This document shows, one piece after another, positions 32,467 through 44,171 of a stretch of DNA of 64,000 bases; the first letter of the stretch is position 1, and the number at the start of each line of letters is the position of its first letter. Origin of the DNA: Staphylotrichum longicolle. Lineage: Eukaryota > Ascomycota > Sordariomycetes > Sordariales > Chaetomiaceae. Both the position numbers and the translations under genes were made by a program. The notes under the pieces were generated by a model. It was not told the origin of the DNA. It made no database searches and saw only the letters and a program-made list of their open reading frames with translations. Location of the stretch: positions 1,984,001-2,048,000 of the forward strand of contig JAHCVI010000001.1 in assembly GCA_019096155.1 (NCBI GenBank). The letters run 5' to 3'.

Positions 32467-33876
32467 ATGCGCGTGCCGTCGAGCTTCGCCGTGCTCCTGG
32501 CTGCCCTCACCCAGGCGCAAGCCCAGTACCTCATCAATGAGCTCAGCTTCGGTCACAGTGGAAGGTACGCATTTCCTGGACTTCGGCTTACATGATTGCG
32601 CTGGCTAATGCACCGCGCAACGGACAGGATAAGCCCGGAGGGATCACATTCAATTCCCCATTTCTCCATGCAAGGCCGGCCCCATATTCCCGAATTGCTC
32701 TCGGACAAAGTCATCCTTACCCCAGTGGCGCCGGGAAACCAGCGCGGCGCTGTCTGGGCCGATAAAACGCTGCAGAACCAAGACTGGATCGCCGACATTG
32801 AGTTCCGCGCCAACGGCCCGGAGCGGGGCGGGGGCAACCTGAACATTTGGCTGGTGAGGGATGGCTCGCACGTCATCGGCTCCGACAGCGTCTACAGTGC
32901 TGGGAGGTTCGAGGGCCTGGCGCTGGTGATCGACCAGGCGAGCGGGTACGGGGGCATGCTCCGGGGCTTCCTCAACGACGGCACGACCGACTACAAGCAC
33001 CACCACAACGTGGACAACCTGGCCTTTGGTCACTGCACCTTCTCGTACCGCAACCTGGGGCGCCCGACCCAGATCAAGCTGCGCCACTCCGAGACCAAGT
33101 TCAGCGTCGAGGTCGCCGGCCGCGTTTGCTTTGACAGCGACCAGATCCGCATCCCCAGCGGCTACAACTTTGGCGTCACCGCCGCGTCGGCCGACAACCC
33201 GGACTCGTTTGAGCTCTTCAAGCTGGCCGTGCTCACGGGCGAGAACAGCCACGAGTACGCCAACAGCTACGGCAACAATAACAACGACCATCACCACCAA
33301 ACCGAGCAGAAACAGGACTACGGCCAGACCAATTCCAACGAGAAGCGGCAGCGCATGACCTTTGGCCGCGGCGGGCAGGCCCAGATCGAGGATCCCTTTG
33401 ACAACATCATCCCCGACCAGGACGCCGACAAGATCTCGTCCTCCAAGGCCCAGTTCGCCGACCTGCACAACCGCCTGCAGTCGGTCAACCACCACCTCTC
33501 GACCATCTTCCGGTCGACGGCGCAGTACGCCTCGGTCGACGAGCAGCGCCACGCCGAGACGTCGGTCATGCTGGGCGAGATCAAGGGCCTGCTGACGCGC
33601 CTCGAGAAGCTCGACGTCATCGAGCACCGCCTGCGCGACATCGAGAACGAGATGCGCTCCGGCCGCCACGAGGTCACCGGCCGCCTGCGTGACTCGGAGA
33701 ACGCCATCAAGTACCACGTCAGCGACAGGCACGACACCATGGCCGAGAGCGTCAAGGCGCACACCAAGAGCGGCCACATGAAGCTGATCCTGGTCGTCAT
33801 TGGGAGCCAGGCGTTGTTGGTGGCCGCGTATACCTATTACAAGAGGAGGAAGACGTCGCCCAAGAAGTATCTGTGA
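32467..33876 (+). CDS. L-type lectin cargo receptor (ERGIC-53/Emp46/47 family)
   Basis: Cycles between ER and Golgi and carries glycoprotein cargo into COPII vesicles. Exons 32467-32564 and 32628-33876 give 448 aa; intron 32565-32627 has a GTACGC donor. The start is supported by a clear signal peptide (VPSSFAVLLAALTQAQA) directly before the lectin fold. The lectin domain spans about residues 20-250, with FEGLALVID, GFLNDGTTDYK and the beta-strand NLGRPTQIKLRH. A His/Asn/Gln-rich linker and a Glu/Arg-rich coiled coil (residues about 290-400) suggest oligomerisation. A transmembrane helix follows (LILVVIGSQALLVAAYTYY). The protein ends in KKYL, a KKxx COPI retrieval signal. Divergent from ALG8. 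Intact. Confidence 0.93.
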
Positions 33877-34358
33877 ACAAAAACAGGCTGATGTATGTGT
33901 TTTTGCTCTGTTTATGACGGGATGCTGTACAAAACAAGGGGTCTGGCGTTGTTTCGGGTTGGACGTGATTGCATATTAGTTCTTGGGTTTGTAGGAGGAA
34001 TCAAAAGACGTGTCGCTTATGATATCACTTCGTCTGCAGTCTGATTGTTCGAATGAGTGTGACGTGTTTCCGATCTACTGTGTGGCTGGATATCTACCAT
34101 CAAATAAGAGAACTACCCCCCTACCTACCTAGGTACGGGTAGGAGGGAAAATGGATAACCGAAGAATGCCTTGGTGTAAACAAAACGGCAAGAGCTGGTG
34201 TCGAACCCCCAACTTGTAAACCACCTTCCTCCCGCAATCATTGTCCATGCAAGTAACCCCAACCAGCGCCTGACCCGTGAAATCCCCATACCCAACCCCT
34301 GAGAGGACTTCCGGGCAGTATCAACGGCCCTCCTTCAACACATTTCATAGCATCTGGT
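33877..34358. other. Convergent intergenic region
   Basis: Separates the 3' ends of the lectin and PEPP genes. It contains an imperfect palindrome centred on TACCTAGGTA near 34,121-34,143. No gene. Confidence 0.55.
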
Positions 34359-36441
34359 TTAGGAGCTGGTGCCCTCATTGATCACCTTGAGCATCTCCTC
34401 GCCCTTGGGCGCCCAAGTCAGGTTCTCATACCCGTCCTCGGTGACAAGGATATCATCCTCGATCCTCACGCCGCCGACGGCCCAGTACTTGTCCAGTACC
34501 TCCTTGTTGATGTACTTGGAGTGAACGGGATCCTTGAGGAAGTAACCCTCGATGTACTCGCGGCAGAAGTAACTAGAAATCCGCCTTGGTCAGCATCGAT
34601 CACACGGCGCTGCGACCGTTTGGGGCAAAACACAAAAAGGGGAGAGAGAGAAAAACGAGGGACAACTCACATCCCCGGCTCGATGGTGACAACCATATTC
34701 TTCTCCAGCTTCTGCCGCCCCCCGCTCAGCACCTGCCCCGCCGCGCCCTTCGCGATCGCCTGCATCATCTCCACCGCGTCCTTGTAGATCTCGGCCGCCT
34801 GCTCCGGGCGCATCCACTCCCTCTTCCCCGGCGCCCTCCCGCGGGCCGACGACGGCAACGGCGACGACGCCATCAGCAGCCGCTCCCGCCCGGGCACGTC
34901 GTGCACCTCGAGCCCGACGTGGTGGCCCAGCCCGTGCGGGAAGAAGGCCGCGACGGTGCCCCTGGCGAGGATCTCGGCCGCGGAGCCGTTGCGCAGGATG
35001 CCGAGGGCGAGCAGCTCGGCGACGGCGACGGCGCACGCGTGCAGGTGCAGGCTGTGGAAGAGGAAGCCCGGGCGCACGCGCTCGATGCACTCGGCCTGCA
35101 TGCGCGCGACGGCGCGGTAGATGGCGGCCGCCTCCTTGGAGAAGGTGCCCGAGACGGGGAAGGTGCGGGTGACGTCGCTGGCGTAGCACTTCCACTCGGC
35201 GCCGGCGTCGAGCACGACGAGCTGCTTGCCGGCCAGGGGCTGGTTGTTGTCGGTGTAGTGGAGGGTGCTGCCGTTGGCGCCGGCCGCGGCGATGATGGGG
35301 TAGGCTTGCTTGGTGGCGCCGAGGCTGAGACAGTGGCAGGTGAAGAGGGTGAAGATGGTGTGCTCGCTCCGGGCGCTCTTGAGGTGGGCGAGGACCGTTT
35401 TGTGTGCGTCACTCTAAAAAATGGGGGTCAGCAATCCCCCGGGAATGGGGTTGGGCAAGGGGAAGTCGGCCAGTCATACGGAAACAGCATTCGCCCGCCG
35501 TATCAGGGCAATCTCATAGTCGGTCTTGATGACACGAGCGCATTCAATGGCAAGCTTGAGCCTGGTTGTGTCAATGTGCACCGTTGCCCTGGCTGTTTCG
35601 AGATCCGGAACCTGGTCTGGGTGCAGAGCATAAATGGTGATGCCCGGCCGGACCGCATGGCGCAGTCTCCGGTTGAGGGTTCTGATATCGCGCACGTCGT
35701 CTACTTCCGAGGCGGCTTTGCACTGCTCGGGAGTAGGCGTTCTCCCGTACCAGAGCACCGTCCGAGGTTCGGGGCACGGAACCCAAAGAATCAGACGGTC
35801 CTCTTCAATAAAGTAAGTCACAGCACATCCGGGAAAATCAGCACCGGAGAGGTAATAGAAGCTGGAGACGATGTCAGCTCGGGTTTCAGCTCACACCTTA
35901 CACGGGCGGTGAGGACCACGTACTGTCTCCGTTGGCGGAACTCGGGGCCCATGTCGGAGTCCTCATAAAGCTTCTCTTGTTGACCCGGGAGGTAGATGAT
36001 ACCGGACTTGACACTCAACTCTTTGGCGACCTTCCGAGCATGTGTCTTTGCTGACGACGAGTGAGCTCTCACCCAGGAAGGCTCAGCGTGAACCAAGGAC
36101 CGTTTGAGGGCATACCTGGAAACTTGCCCAGGTTCTTGTACAGCCATGCTCGGTTGAGGGTGTTGTTGACAATCATATCCTTGTCGTTTACAGGGCCCTG
36201 GGTTGTCGGGGGCTTTTGCGGGGATGCCTGGCTTGCTGAGGTCCTCTCTGCAGCAGTCCTGCCAGCATCGGCCTTGTGCAAAGCGGCAGTGTCCTCGGGA
36301 GATGCGGATGGGGGCCTGAGCTCAATGGACCTTGAAAGCTATCAGCAGGCGCAGCCTCGCTGGTGGTTGGCAGCGGCGCTGGGACTGAACTCACAGTGCA
36401 TCGAACTCGTCGACGACGACCAAGTCATGAGGAACTTCCAT
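34359..36441 (-). CDS. PEPP: Xaa-Pro aminopeptidase PEPP (metallopeptidase family M24B)
   Basis: Removes an N-terminal residue preceding proline. Exons (minus) 36441-36395, 36330-36116, 36050-35924, 35861-35480, 35413-34671 and 34572-34359 give 575 aa. The five introns (64, 65, 62, 66 and 98 nt) keep frame throughout. The N-terminal creatinase domain has KFPAKTHARKV, SGIIYLPGQ and FRQRRHFYYLSGADFPG. The pita-bread catalytic domain shows all five dimetal ligands: Asp about 326 (VLDAG), Asp about 337 (ASDVTRTFP), His about 421 (HGLGHHVGLEVHD), Glu about 502 (TIEPG) and Glu about 543 (GGVRIEDD). Exon 2 carries an extra Ser/Pro/Thr-rich insert before NRAWLYKNLGKFP, so this copy is somewhat longer at the N-terminus than I expect for the family. 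Presumably cytosolic, since no signal peptide is seen. Confidence 0.93.
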
Positions 36442-37872
36442 TTTCGCTTGGTTTTCCCCTTAGTTCCTGACGGGCAAACAAGAAGCAACGGGTCTGAAGT
36501 GAGGTGGGAGTAAAGCCAGGCTTATCAGCAACACGACCCCTATGACAATGTGGTGATTATCGGGTTGGTCGGCTGGTGGATGCTCCACTTGGTTGCGGCA
36601 ATGACGGCGGTCTGGTCCGATCGATCGTTCCTTATGATGATTGCAACCGCCCAGACTCCGGCTGTGATGTGATGCGCGGTCTGCCGTCAAGCGAGCTGAA
36701 AAAACCGTGATAAATATCGTGAGAGGAAAGAGGTTCAAGTCCAGCGCGAGTCTTTTGAAGTGACCAAACACGAGATAAGAGGGGGAGAGGTGCCACACCC
36801 CCGCCCTGGAACCCAGAGAGCTGATGCAATCCAAGATGATGAATGACTGAATGGTCCTTGGAGACAGAGGCCCGCTTGCAAAGTATCCACCAGATAATGC
36901 CAAACAATTCAAATCACAAATGTGAGCTTAAGTCAAGGTGCATATAAATCGAGCTGTTTATGAGACATGCAGTGCACTGTGTTGCGGTTTTGGCATGTGC
37001 CGTCGGTCAGAGATGCCGAGCTTGGGGATAAGCGGGTGATTGGAGAGCAACGCAAACAGAGCGGCGAGCTTGGTCATTGGCGGCTTAACAATAGTTATGT
37101 CTGTACGCGAGCATGTGTGTAAATTATGTAATCTGCAATTAGCTATGCGCATACCCCATATGATGGCGCCATCGTGTTCTCAGCCTCTTGAATTTCCAAC
37201 CTCTGGTTACCGCTGACAGAAGACGCGCTAGGCACTTGCTATTTCACTAACCTAGGTATTTTGAGGTATGCGCACTTAGGACAATGCGATTACAACAGCT
37301 TTTATTGTTTTGTCTCGGTAGGAGCCAGCCGATCGTTGTGACTGTCGGATAGTTGCATACTAGTCCCCGGGCTTTGATTCACTTGGGGGCCATTTGTTCT
37401 CTGAAAACCTGGGATATTCCTGTTGAATTTCTCCCTAGTACTTTCTTACCTAACATTCTCTATTTTAGTTGTCCACTGAACTGACGATGCCATCTGACAT
37501 GGCTTCTCTCAGCCGTGACCCGTGCCTCTAACCCAATCCGAACCCATCTCTCCTTCCTTTCCTCCCCCTTTCCATGTCGTATCATGAGAATGTCATCCAA
37601 TGTCCATTCTATCCCGTCTGTGACCTAGATCCTGTGCTGCAAGCAAGCGAACACACCAAACACCTGGTATGGTACACGTTTTCAAACCCAGAGCCGCCTG
37701 TTTCCTTGTCCTGTGTCCCGCCCTGTCCGTTGGGGTATCAAACCGCGATTCACACTGAAATCTGAATCAAAAGCAAAAAGGCTGTAAGGCCTGTCCGAAT
37801 CCAATGTCTCGCCAACTTCGGGTCCCATAACTCGTTTGTCAACTCTCTCAAGGACTGCGTCGAGGGTCCCTT
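36442..37872. other. Intergenic between PEPP start and Zn2Cys6 gene stop
   Basis: 1.4 kb, noticeably more AT-rich than the genes. It holds the PEPP promoter and the regulator 3' flank. No gene is supported. Confidence 0.55.
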
Positions 37873-40800
37873 TCATCGATAGCCCGTGTTGCCCAGCATC
37901 TCATCCCAGTCGCCCCGGAAGCTCGGATCCGCCAGCATTTCCCCCATCATGCCCCCCTGCTGGTGCTGCTGCTGAGGGTGTTGATGCGGGTGTTGAGTCA
38001 TTTGCTGGTGATGCTGCTGCGGCTGCTGGTGTGGGTGGCTGCCGTGGTCAGGCTGCATCGCGAGCATGTTAGACGTGTTGAACATCTGCGGTGTCGCACT
38101 GAGCCCGTGCGACTGGGGGTGTCTCTGCCCCTGACCTTGTCCTTGCTGCATCAGGTACGATGGAATCGGCTCAAGGAGCTGGCCCTCAATGCCATCATAC
38201 ATGTTGGGGATGTAGAATTGCATCGTGTCGTGGGATTGGCCCGCTCCTGCTTGCGATGCCTGGCTGCCTGCGTGGTGGCCGCCAGGGTCCATCAGCGGCT
38301 GGTTCGGATACGCGAACGGGTCCTCTGATGGAAACATCATCGCGTCCATCTTGTACAACGAGCTTGCCGGCCCCGCCGGCCCCGCCGGGGTCTGCCCTTG
38401 TTGGAACCCTGGGACATGCCGGTGGATTGTCGCCTGAGGGCTGCTGGTGTCCGAACTCGTCGACGTCAGCGGCATGTTGATAGGAAGAATGTCCTGGAGA
38501 TTCGTAAATGTCCGTCCAGCCAGACTGCCATGCTGAAATCCGATGGCATCGAAAGACGCTGTTCGTTGAGGGGGTGCCCGTGCTTCCCGGCGAAGCAGCC
38601 CGATGGGCGGACGAACCATTTCCTCCGACCTGCGCTGCGGCATGCCGTCTTGCAAGTCTGGGCGGTTGGGCAGCGTCGTGCTGCCTGCCCTGGGGCCTTG
38701 AGCCAGCGACGGGGCAGGAGCCGAGCGCTTCTTTGTCGGTGTTGGCCGCGTTGTGGTTTTTTTGACTCGCTCTGGCAGCTGCTCAAAGAGAGGCTGAACG
38801 CTGTTAGCACCACCAATTTCCACTCCATCACTGGGGCAAAGGCTTACGTTGAGCGCGGTAGTGATGCGGTCGGCCGCCAGACTCCGCTGCGCCAGGCTAG
38901 CAATCACGTCCCTCCCTGCCTTGGCATCCGCGAGTATTTCGGCCGACCCCGGCTTGTCGGGATTCTCGAGGACATAGAAAATGAGTGACAGAATAGCGAA
39001 GAACTCGGTGTATAAGATGAACCAGTATGGTCCAATGAGTGTCGATTCCTTCTGGATCTCGGTCCCGATGTGGATGATGTTTCGAGAAACGGTAATGCCT
39101 GCTGCCGCGCAGTTGTAATACCTGTCTTCGATCTTCTTGCCAGCCGTCAGCCGGGGCGAGATGTAATGCAGGAATGGCCTGTAGAGCATCATCTGGACGT
39201 GGGCATAACCGAACCGAAGGAGTGTTCGAACGCTGCCAGGTGACACTGGTTAGCGAATAATCACATGGTTTGCGGATGTGAAAAGCTGCTTACCGAACAA
39301 CCTCGATGGGGCCGTCGTGGCTTGGGCGCCAGTAGTCAGGGAGATGAGATTGCCAGTCCTGTAGCTCTCCTTCAATAGCCTGAACCAAAGAGTAGTTGAT
39401 CATAAAAGTACTGTTTGGTTGCTGTCCCTCGATCCCCTCTTCCACTGCCCGGAGCGGGTATATGTCCTTGACCACCTTGGCCAGTATCCTCATCAGTTTG
39501 TTATGGGCGTTGAATGCCTGGAAGAACGACGGAGTGCCAGGCGGCGGCATACGGATAGTATCTTTGGTGATATACTCGTCATCAACCTCGGTCGGCAGGG
39601 GTTGGTCGACGTCCTCGTCGTGCAGCAGCAGAGGGAAGCCCAGGATAGCCGACACGTAGAAATCCATCTGGCGAACGACGTGAAACACCCGCCGCCGCGT
39701 CTCGTCCTCGATCGGGGTAATCTTGTCGTGAGAGAGGTGGCGATGCAAGCCCATGCGCAGACACGACCGGAGAGCGATGCCCAGGAACGCGTAGCAATCG
39801 CTGATGTTGGAGGTTGCCTGCAGAAACAGGATCGTGTACACGAGTGCTTGCAGGGACGCCATGTCCCGGCATTCTGCAACGTCTTGCAGAATTAACCGAG
39901 CAGATGTATAGTATTGGACCCTGCGATTAGACATAGTTAGAAAAAGAACGGGAGGACACTCAAAGATTTGATGGGACAACGAATCTCACCCTTCTTCGAC
40001 CGCTGACTTGTAGGTCACAGGGGTTTCCGAAACGTGGTCCTGGGAGACGTTGTACACGCAGCCGAGGGCCAGCACCGAGTAGAGCAGGCCCAGGAACCGA
40101 TGTTCCTCGTTGCCCCAGGATTCTTGGGGGGTCGCGTAAAGCCTGTCGACCATCTCGAAGAATGTAGGTCGGTGGACGATCCGAAGGAGGCAGGTAGCAC
40201 AATCCAGCGAGTAGTAGCAGAGCGTGCGGACTCTGTCGAGCGGAGGGAGATTGTAGATGGTCGCTACGCTCGAAGTATCCCAGGGCGAGCCTGCACTCGA
40301 TTTGGGCGAGTCAAGGCTGAACAGGCCAGGGGGCAACGCCGGCCGCGGCAAAAAAGGGATGCGGTATTCGTTTCCCAGCAGCGTCTGGAAATGCTCTTTC
40401 ATCCGCCGCAGGAAGACGGCGCCGGACGAGATGCCATGGAAGTCCCATTCACCGCTTTCCTTGAGTTCCAGCTGGCCGATCGACTCGATCATGGACATGA
40501 TTTGTGCGTCGGGGTTATCCTCCGAGCCGCCTTTGGTAGGCTCCATCTTGAGCTCCAAAGCCCGCGCTCTCGCCTTCTCCCTGTTGCGGAACTCCTGTTG
40601 CACGCCCGGGTCCAGGCTAGGATCAGCAAGATCAACGTCTGGCATGAACTTGCGCAGAAGAGTCTCGGCTCGCTGGAGCCTGGCTTCCAGAGCTTCGATG
40701 TACTGAGGAGCCGGGTTCCTGCGGCGGTTAGACGGCTTATCGTACGTGCATTCTACATACTAGTCAGTAGGTCTGAAGAGGGGAGAAACCCAGGAAGGCA

Positions 40801-41205
40801 ATGTTCACCATAGCTGTAGACGGAGCAGTGTGTGCATGGCTGCTTGCCGTCGCACTTGATCTTCTTCCTGCGGCACTCGTCGCATGCCCTCGTCACCCTC
40901 CGACGTTTCTGCAAGGGCATGTTGGGAGCGTCTGCGACATCATCTTGGACCCCGGACGCATCCTCGGACTCAGGCTTGACGGAGGCTTGCGTGGGCGACC
41001 TGGCGCTCTCGGAGGGGGAGGGAAACTCGTCCTGGGAGAGGTCGGCCGACTCCTCGTCGGACATATCGGGCGTATTCCCGGAACCAGAGGTCTTGGGTGC
41101 GACGGCGGGCTTCCTGGTAGTGCTGCTCCCCCGGCCAGAGCGTGGCGGGCGCGAAGGCGGCCGAGCCGGGCGAGCAGCGGTGCTGTCGGCAGCTGGGTCC
41201 GTCAT
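37873..41205 (-). CDS. Zn2Cys6 transcription factor with fungal_trans domain, probably CLR-1/ClrA type
   Basis: Exons (minus) 41205-40809, 40752-39990, 39920-39295, 39233-38848 and 38793-37873 give about 1,030 aa. Introns are 40753-40808, 39921-39989, 39234-39294 and 38794-38847. The zinc cluster reads RRRVTRACDECRRKKIKCDG then KQPCTHCSVYSYECTYDKP; the first intron falls just before its last Cys. NRRRNPAPQYIEALEARLQR follows as linker and short coiled coil. A fungal_trans domain occupies about residues 280-560, with DCYAFLGIALRSCLRMGLHR and RRRVFHVVRQMDFYVSAILG. The tail is rich in Gln, His and Pro, as in activation domains. I associate this zinc cluster with CLR-1/ClrA, regulators of cellulolytic genes, but only from memory of the family, so the target pathway is tentative. 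Intron 38794-38847 is 54 nt and leaves the frame open if retained. An in-frame ATG at 41,247 is an alternative start. Confidence 0.88.
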
Positions 41206-44171
41206 GGTGGCGCGCAGCCTGAGGTGTGAACAGGCGCGGGGGTTCACGGAGACACCTCTCTTCGTCCTCCGTGTGGATCTGTTGGCCCCGGTTCTGCAGT
41301 CGTCAGGACCGTGTCCGCATGTCTCGTCCTGATGGGCGGCGCGTTGATGAAGGCTTGAACAGAGGACACACGCCGCAGCCAGGGAGCCGGGGGCCGGTGG
41401 TCGTTGAATACCAGGAGCGGCCTTGCGAGTTGGGACACGGCCGGAGAGATCCGGCGAGGGTTCAAAGCCCGCGTGGGTGAATCAAGCCAACCCTCAGCTT
41501 CCCAACACGGGGAGGGGGTGGTTCTACGGAACGAGGGCTTTTCCCGTTTGAGTCGGCACCATGCCCCAAAAGACCCCCGGGGGCCACAGAGGGCCACTGC
41601 AGTTTCTCCCGGGTCCGACTCCGCTTGAAGGGCTGGGATGGCAGCACGCGAGTGGGTGGACAGCCGGGTATGTACAGTGGATGCGAGGCAGGTGAGGGCC
41701 GTGAGTTGCAGAAGCGCAGCGCGTTTAGTTACCGTGTACGGAGAACGGGGAGAAGGTGTGAGGATCCCGTGCAGAACACTGTGGACCTCGCTGCCTTCCA
41801 GGGCCCTTTTCCGGGAGCGAGGACAGGGAGGGAGGAGGGGTGGCCGGTGCCGACTCGGGGCTAGTGTAACACGGACACCAAGCAAGACGGCGTCGACGAG
41901 GCCGCGGAAATCCAATACGAAGAACTCAGGCCTCGAGAAAACAGGAAACGGGCAGAAAGGAAAAGGGGCGGCGTTTGGGAGCGAACAATGCTAGAGGAGT
42001 AGAGGAGGTTTGGAAACACCCGGCCGTGGCCTGGGAACAGCGGCCAAGCCCACGCTCCAGTTTGGACTCGAGCAATCCGGCAATCACTGCGCTGTGGTTG
42101 GATGGAGGAGGGTTGGAATTGTGTGGAGCACTCACCGTACATGTACGGACTGTATAGTGTGTATACTATCCAATGTGCTGCCTCCCGGAGAGCCCTGCGC
42201 TGGGATTCGGCTGTGAGCCCACAACTCCTCGGAGCAGCCCCAGGCTCCGCGCCGGTGGGATCCAACGTTACCCGCCGGGAGCGTGACGCATGCTGTGCCA
42301 GTCCACGAGGGCGGATGAGGATGGGCTCCAAGTCCCGGGGTCCCCCTAGCCGCATGCCGCCCGGCTGCCTCCATGTTCCCGGGTGCTCTGGGGTATTATC
42401 GATGCGAGTTGGAGCGGGACTCCTCTGCCTCCCGGCTTGCCCCTGGCTCCTCGTTGGGAAACATTGTCAGATGATGCAGGCGGGAAAACGCCAAACCGCC
42501 GACCGGCCATTGCTAGACGGGACGGCGGGAGAAATGGGCATCGGGTCAAACAGCATTCTGCAGATTCGGGTATTTTGAAGCTCCGCTCCCAGTCCCACCA
42601 CGCAGCGACATCCATGAATCTTCCATGGATCTCCCATGCGTCTCCTGTGGCGCGCGGCGTGTTTCCAGGAACCGCGAGGGGCCACCCGCGTGCCTCTGTC
42701 AGTGCTGACTCCTGCGTGTCTCCAGCGTGTCGGTGTCGGTCGGGGTCGGTCGAGTGACAGTGAGCTCCGCGAGCCAATGTCGCCGCCCGAGCTGCCCCGG
42801 CCTTATTCCCGAGTTGGGATGGCGATGCGAGAGGAACAGGAATGGTTCCTCAGAGGGGCCCCAACAGGCGTGCGCATGGTGGGACCCCGCTGGCACTGTG
42901 CAAACTCGAACCAACCTGGCAGTTGCTGGGGCCTCAGCTGCTTCATCGCAACCGACAAACTGTCTTGGGGAAAGTGCTGCACTGCTTCCATTGGGAAGGA
43001 ACGGGAGACTGCGCAGGTGCGGTAGCACTGAAGGGCGCCCGGCTGCAGGGTGGGAGCCGTCAAATCTTGGGGCGCCATTGGGATGCATATTTTGAGCAAC
43101 AGCCCACAGCGGGCCAGCAATTCGTTGACAAAGCGCATCTGAAAAGTGCAGGAGGGCCAGCGAGCATGGGAAACGGACATTGGAGATCTCAAAAAGGTGG
43201 GGAAACCACTAGTGCGCTAGTGACCTTGGCATACGTCGACGCGCATCGCTGGGCATGCACGAACCCCAGGCCCAGCAGTTGCAGGGGTCCAAAATCAGCC
43301 CATGATTATGTACACACAGTGCGCACGCAGGGTCCGAGAGCAGACTTTTTTCCCACGGGCTTGGCCCGCTTGCCCGTGGCATTTTTGGAGCTCGGCAGGT
43401 GCAACAGCGGGGTGCAAAAGTGTTCTCTTCTCCATGTCATTGCGGCGATGGCCATGGATTCGAGCAATTGGGACCCCTCAGAGACCCTCAGATCCGATTC
43501 GTGCTCGGTTGCGGTTCCCTTGAGGCCCCAAGGGCCCCTATCCTGTCTTCCCACTTTGGGATCCCGGAGGTTGGGCCGGGGAGCCTGAATCTCGGCGACT
43601 TACCTTGCGTTTCCCACTCCAGTGTGGCCGTAGGTGGCAGCCATGAAAGAAAAATAATCCCGAGAACGATCCGACGGCGTGGATAACGAGCCTCCCTGCT
43701 TCTTTAGCCAGCCAAGGACTGGTCAGCCTTACTATGGATTGGCACCTCGGCGGCGGAAACAATCCCGAGGTGTCCATCCTTTCACAAAATGAGGTGTCTT
43801 GGACCATTCTGTATTCCGGAGTACACTACTCCTCGGCAGACAGACGTATCCATTTCAGCGGGCCCAGTTGCGACACTATTGGTTCTTGGCTTGTTCCGGA
43901 GCTGTTTCGCAGTCATCTGAAGTTTGGCGTCATCAAGGTTCCAGTTGTGTTGATGAGGGTGCACAGATGGCACCAACGAACATGGGCTGAAATCTCAGGG
44001 TTCACGGGAGACGAGGGGCAGCTTGGGGGCTCCACAATTACCCCACCATGACACACTTGGCTGCCTGCCTTCACCTCCGCAGAGCGATCCTCAGCCTTAC
44101 CAGAGCTTCCACAGCTCGCAGCCTCGTCCAGCTCCGCGTCAACCCTCCGCGTCGCCCCAAAGCTAGCAAAT
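41206..44171. other. Divergent intergenic region upstream of the Zn2Cys6 gene and CSN1
   Basis: About 3 kb without convincing coding sequence. Most probably this is a long regulator promoter or 5' UTR plus the CSN1 promoter. Confidence 0.55.

Noticed and set aside
32650..33777. 375-codon open frame antisense to the lectin gene
   Set aside because: Shadow of a GC-rich coding strand; Val/Leu-rich composition without a domain.
34190..34240. tRNA on the minus strand (GGTTCGAC motif)
   Set aside because: Only the B-box-like word is present; no matching acceptor, D or anticodon arms.
34586..35968. 460-codon open frame antisense to PEPP
   Set aside because: Runs across PEPP introns and exons alike; PEPP has complete catalytic residues on the other strand.
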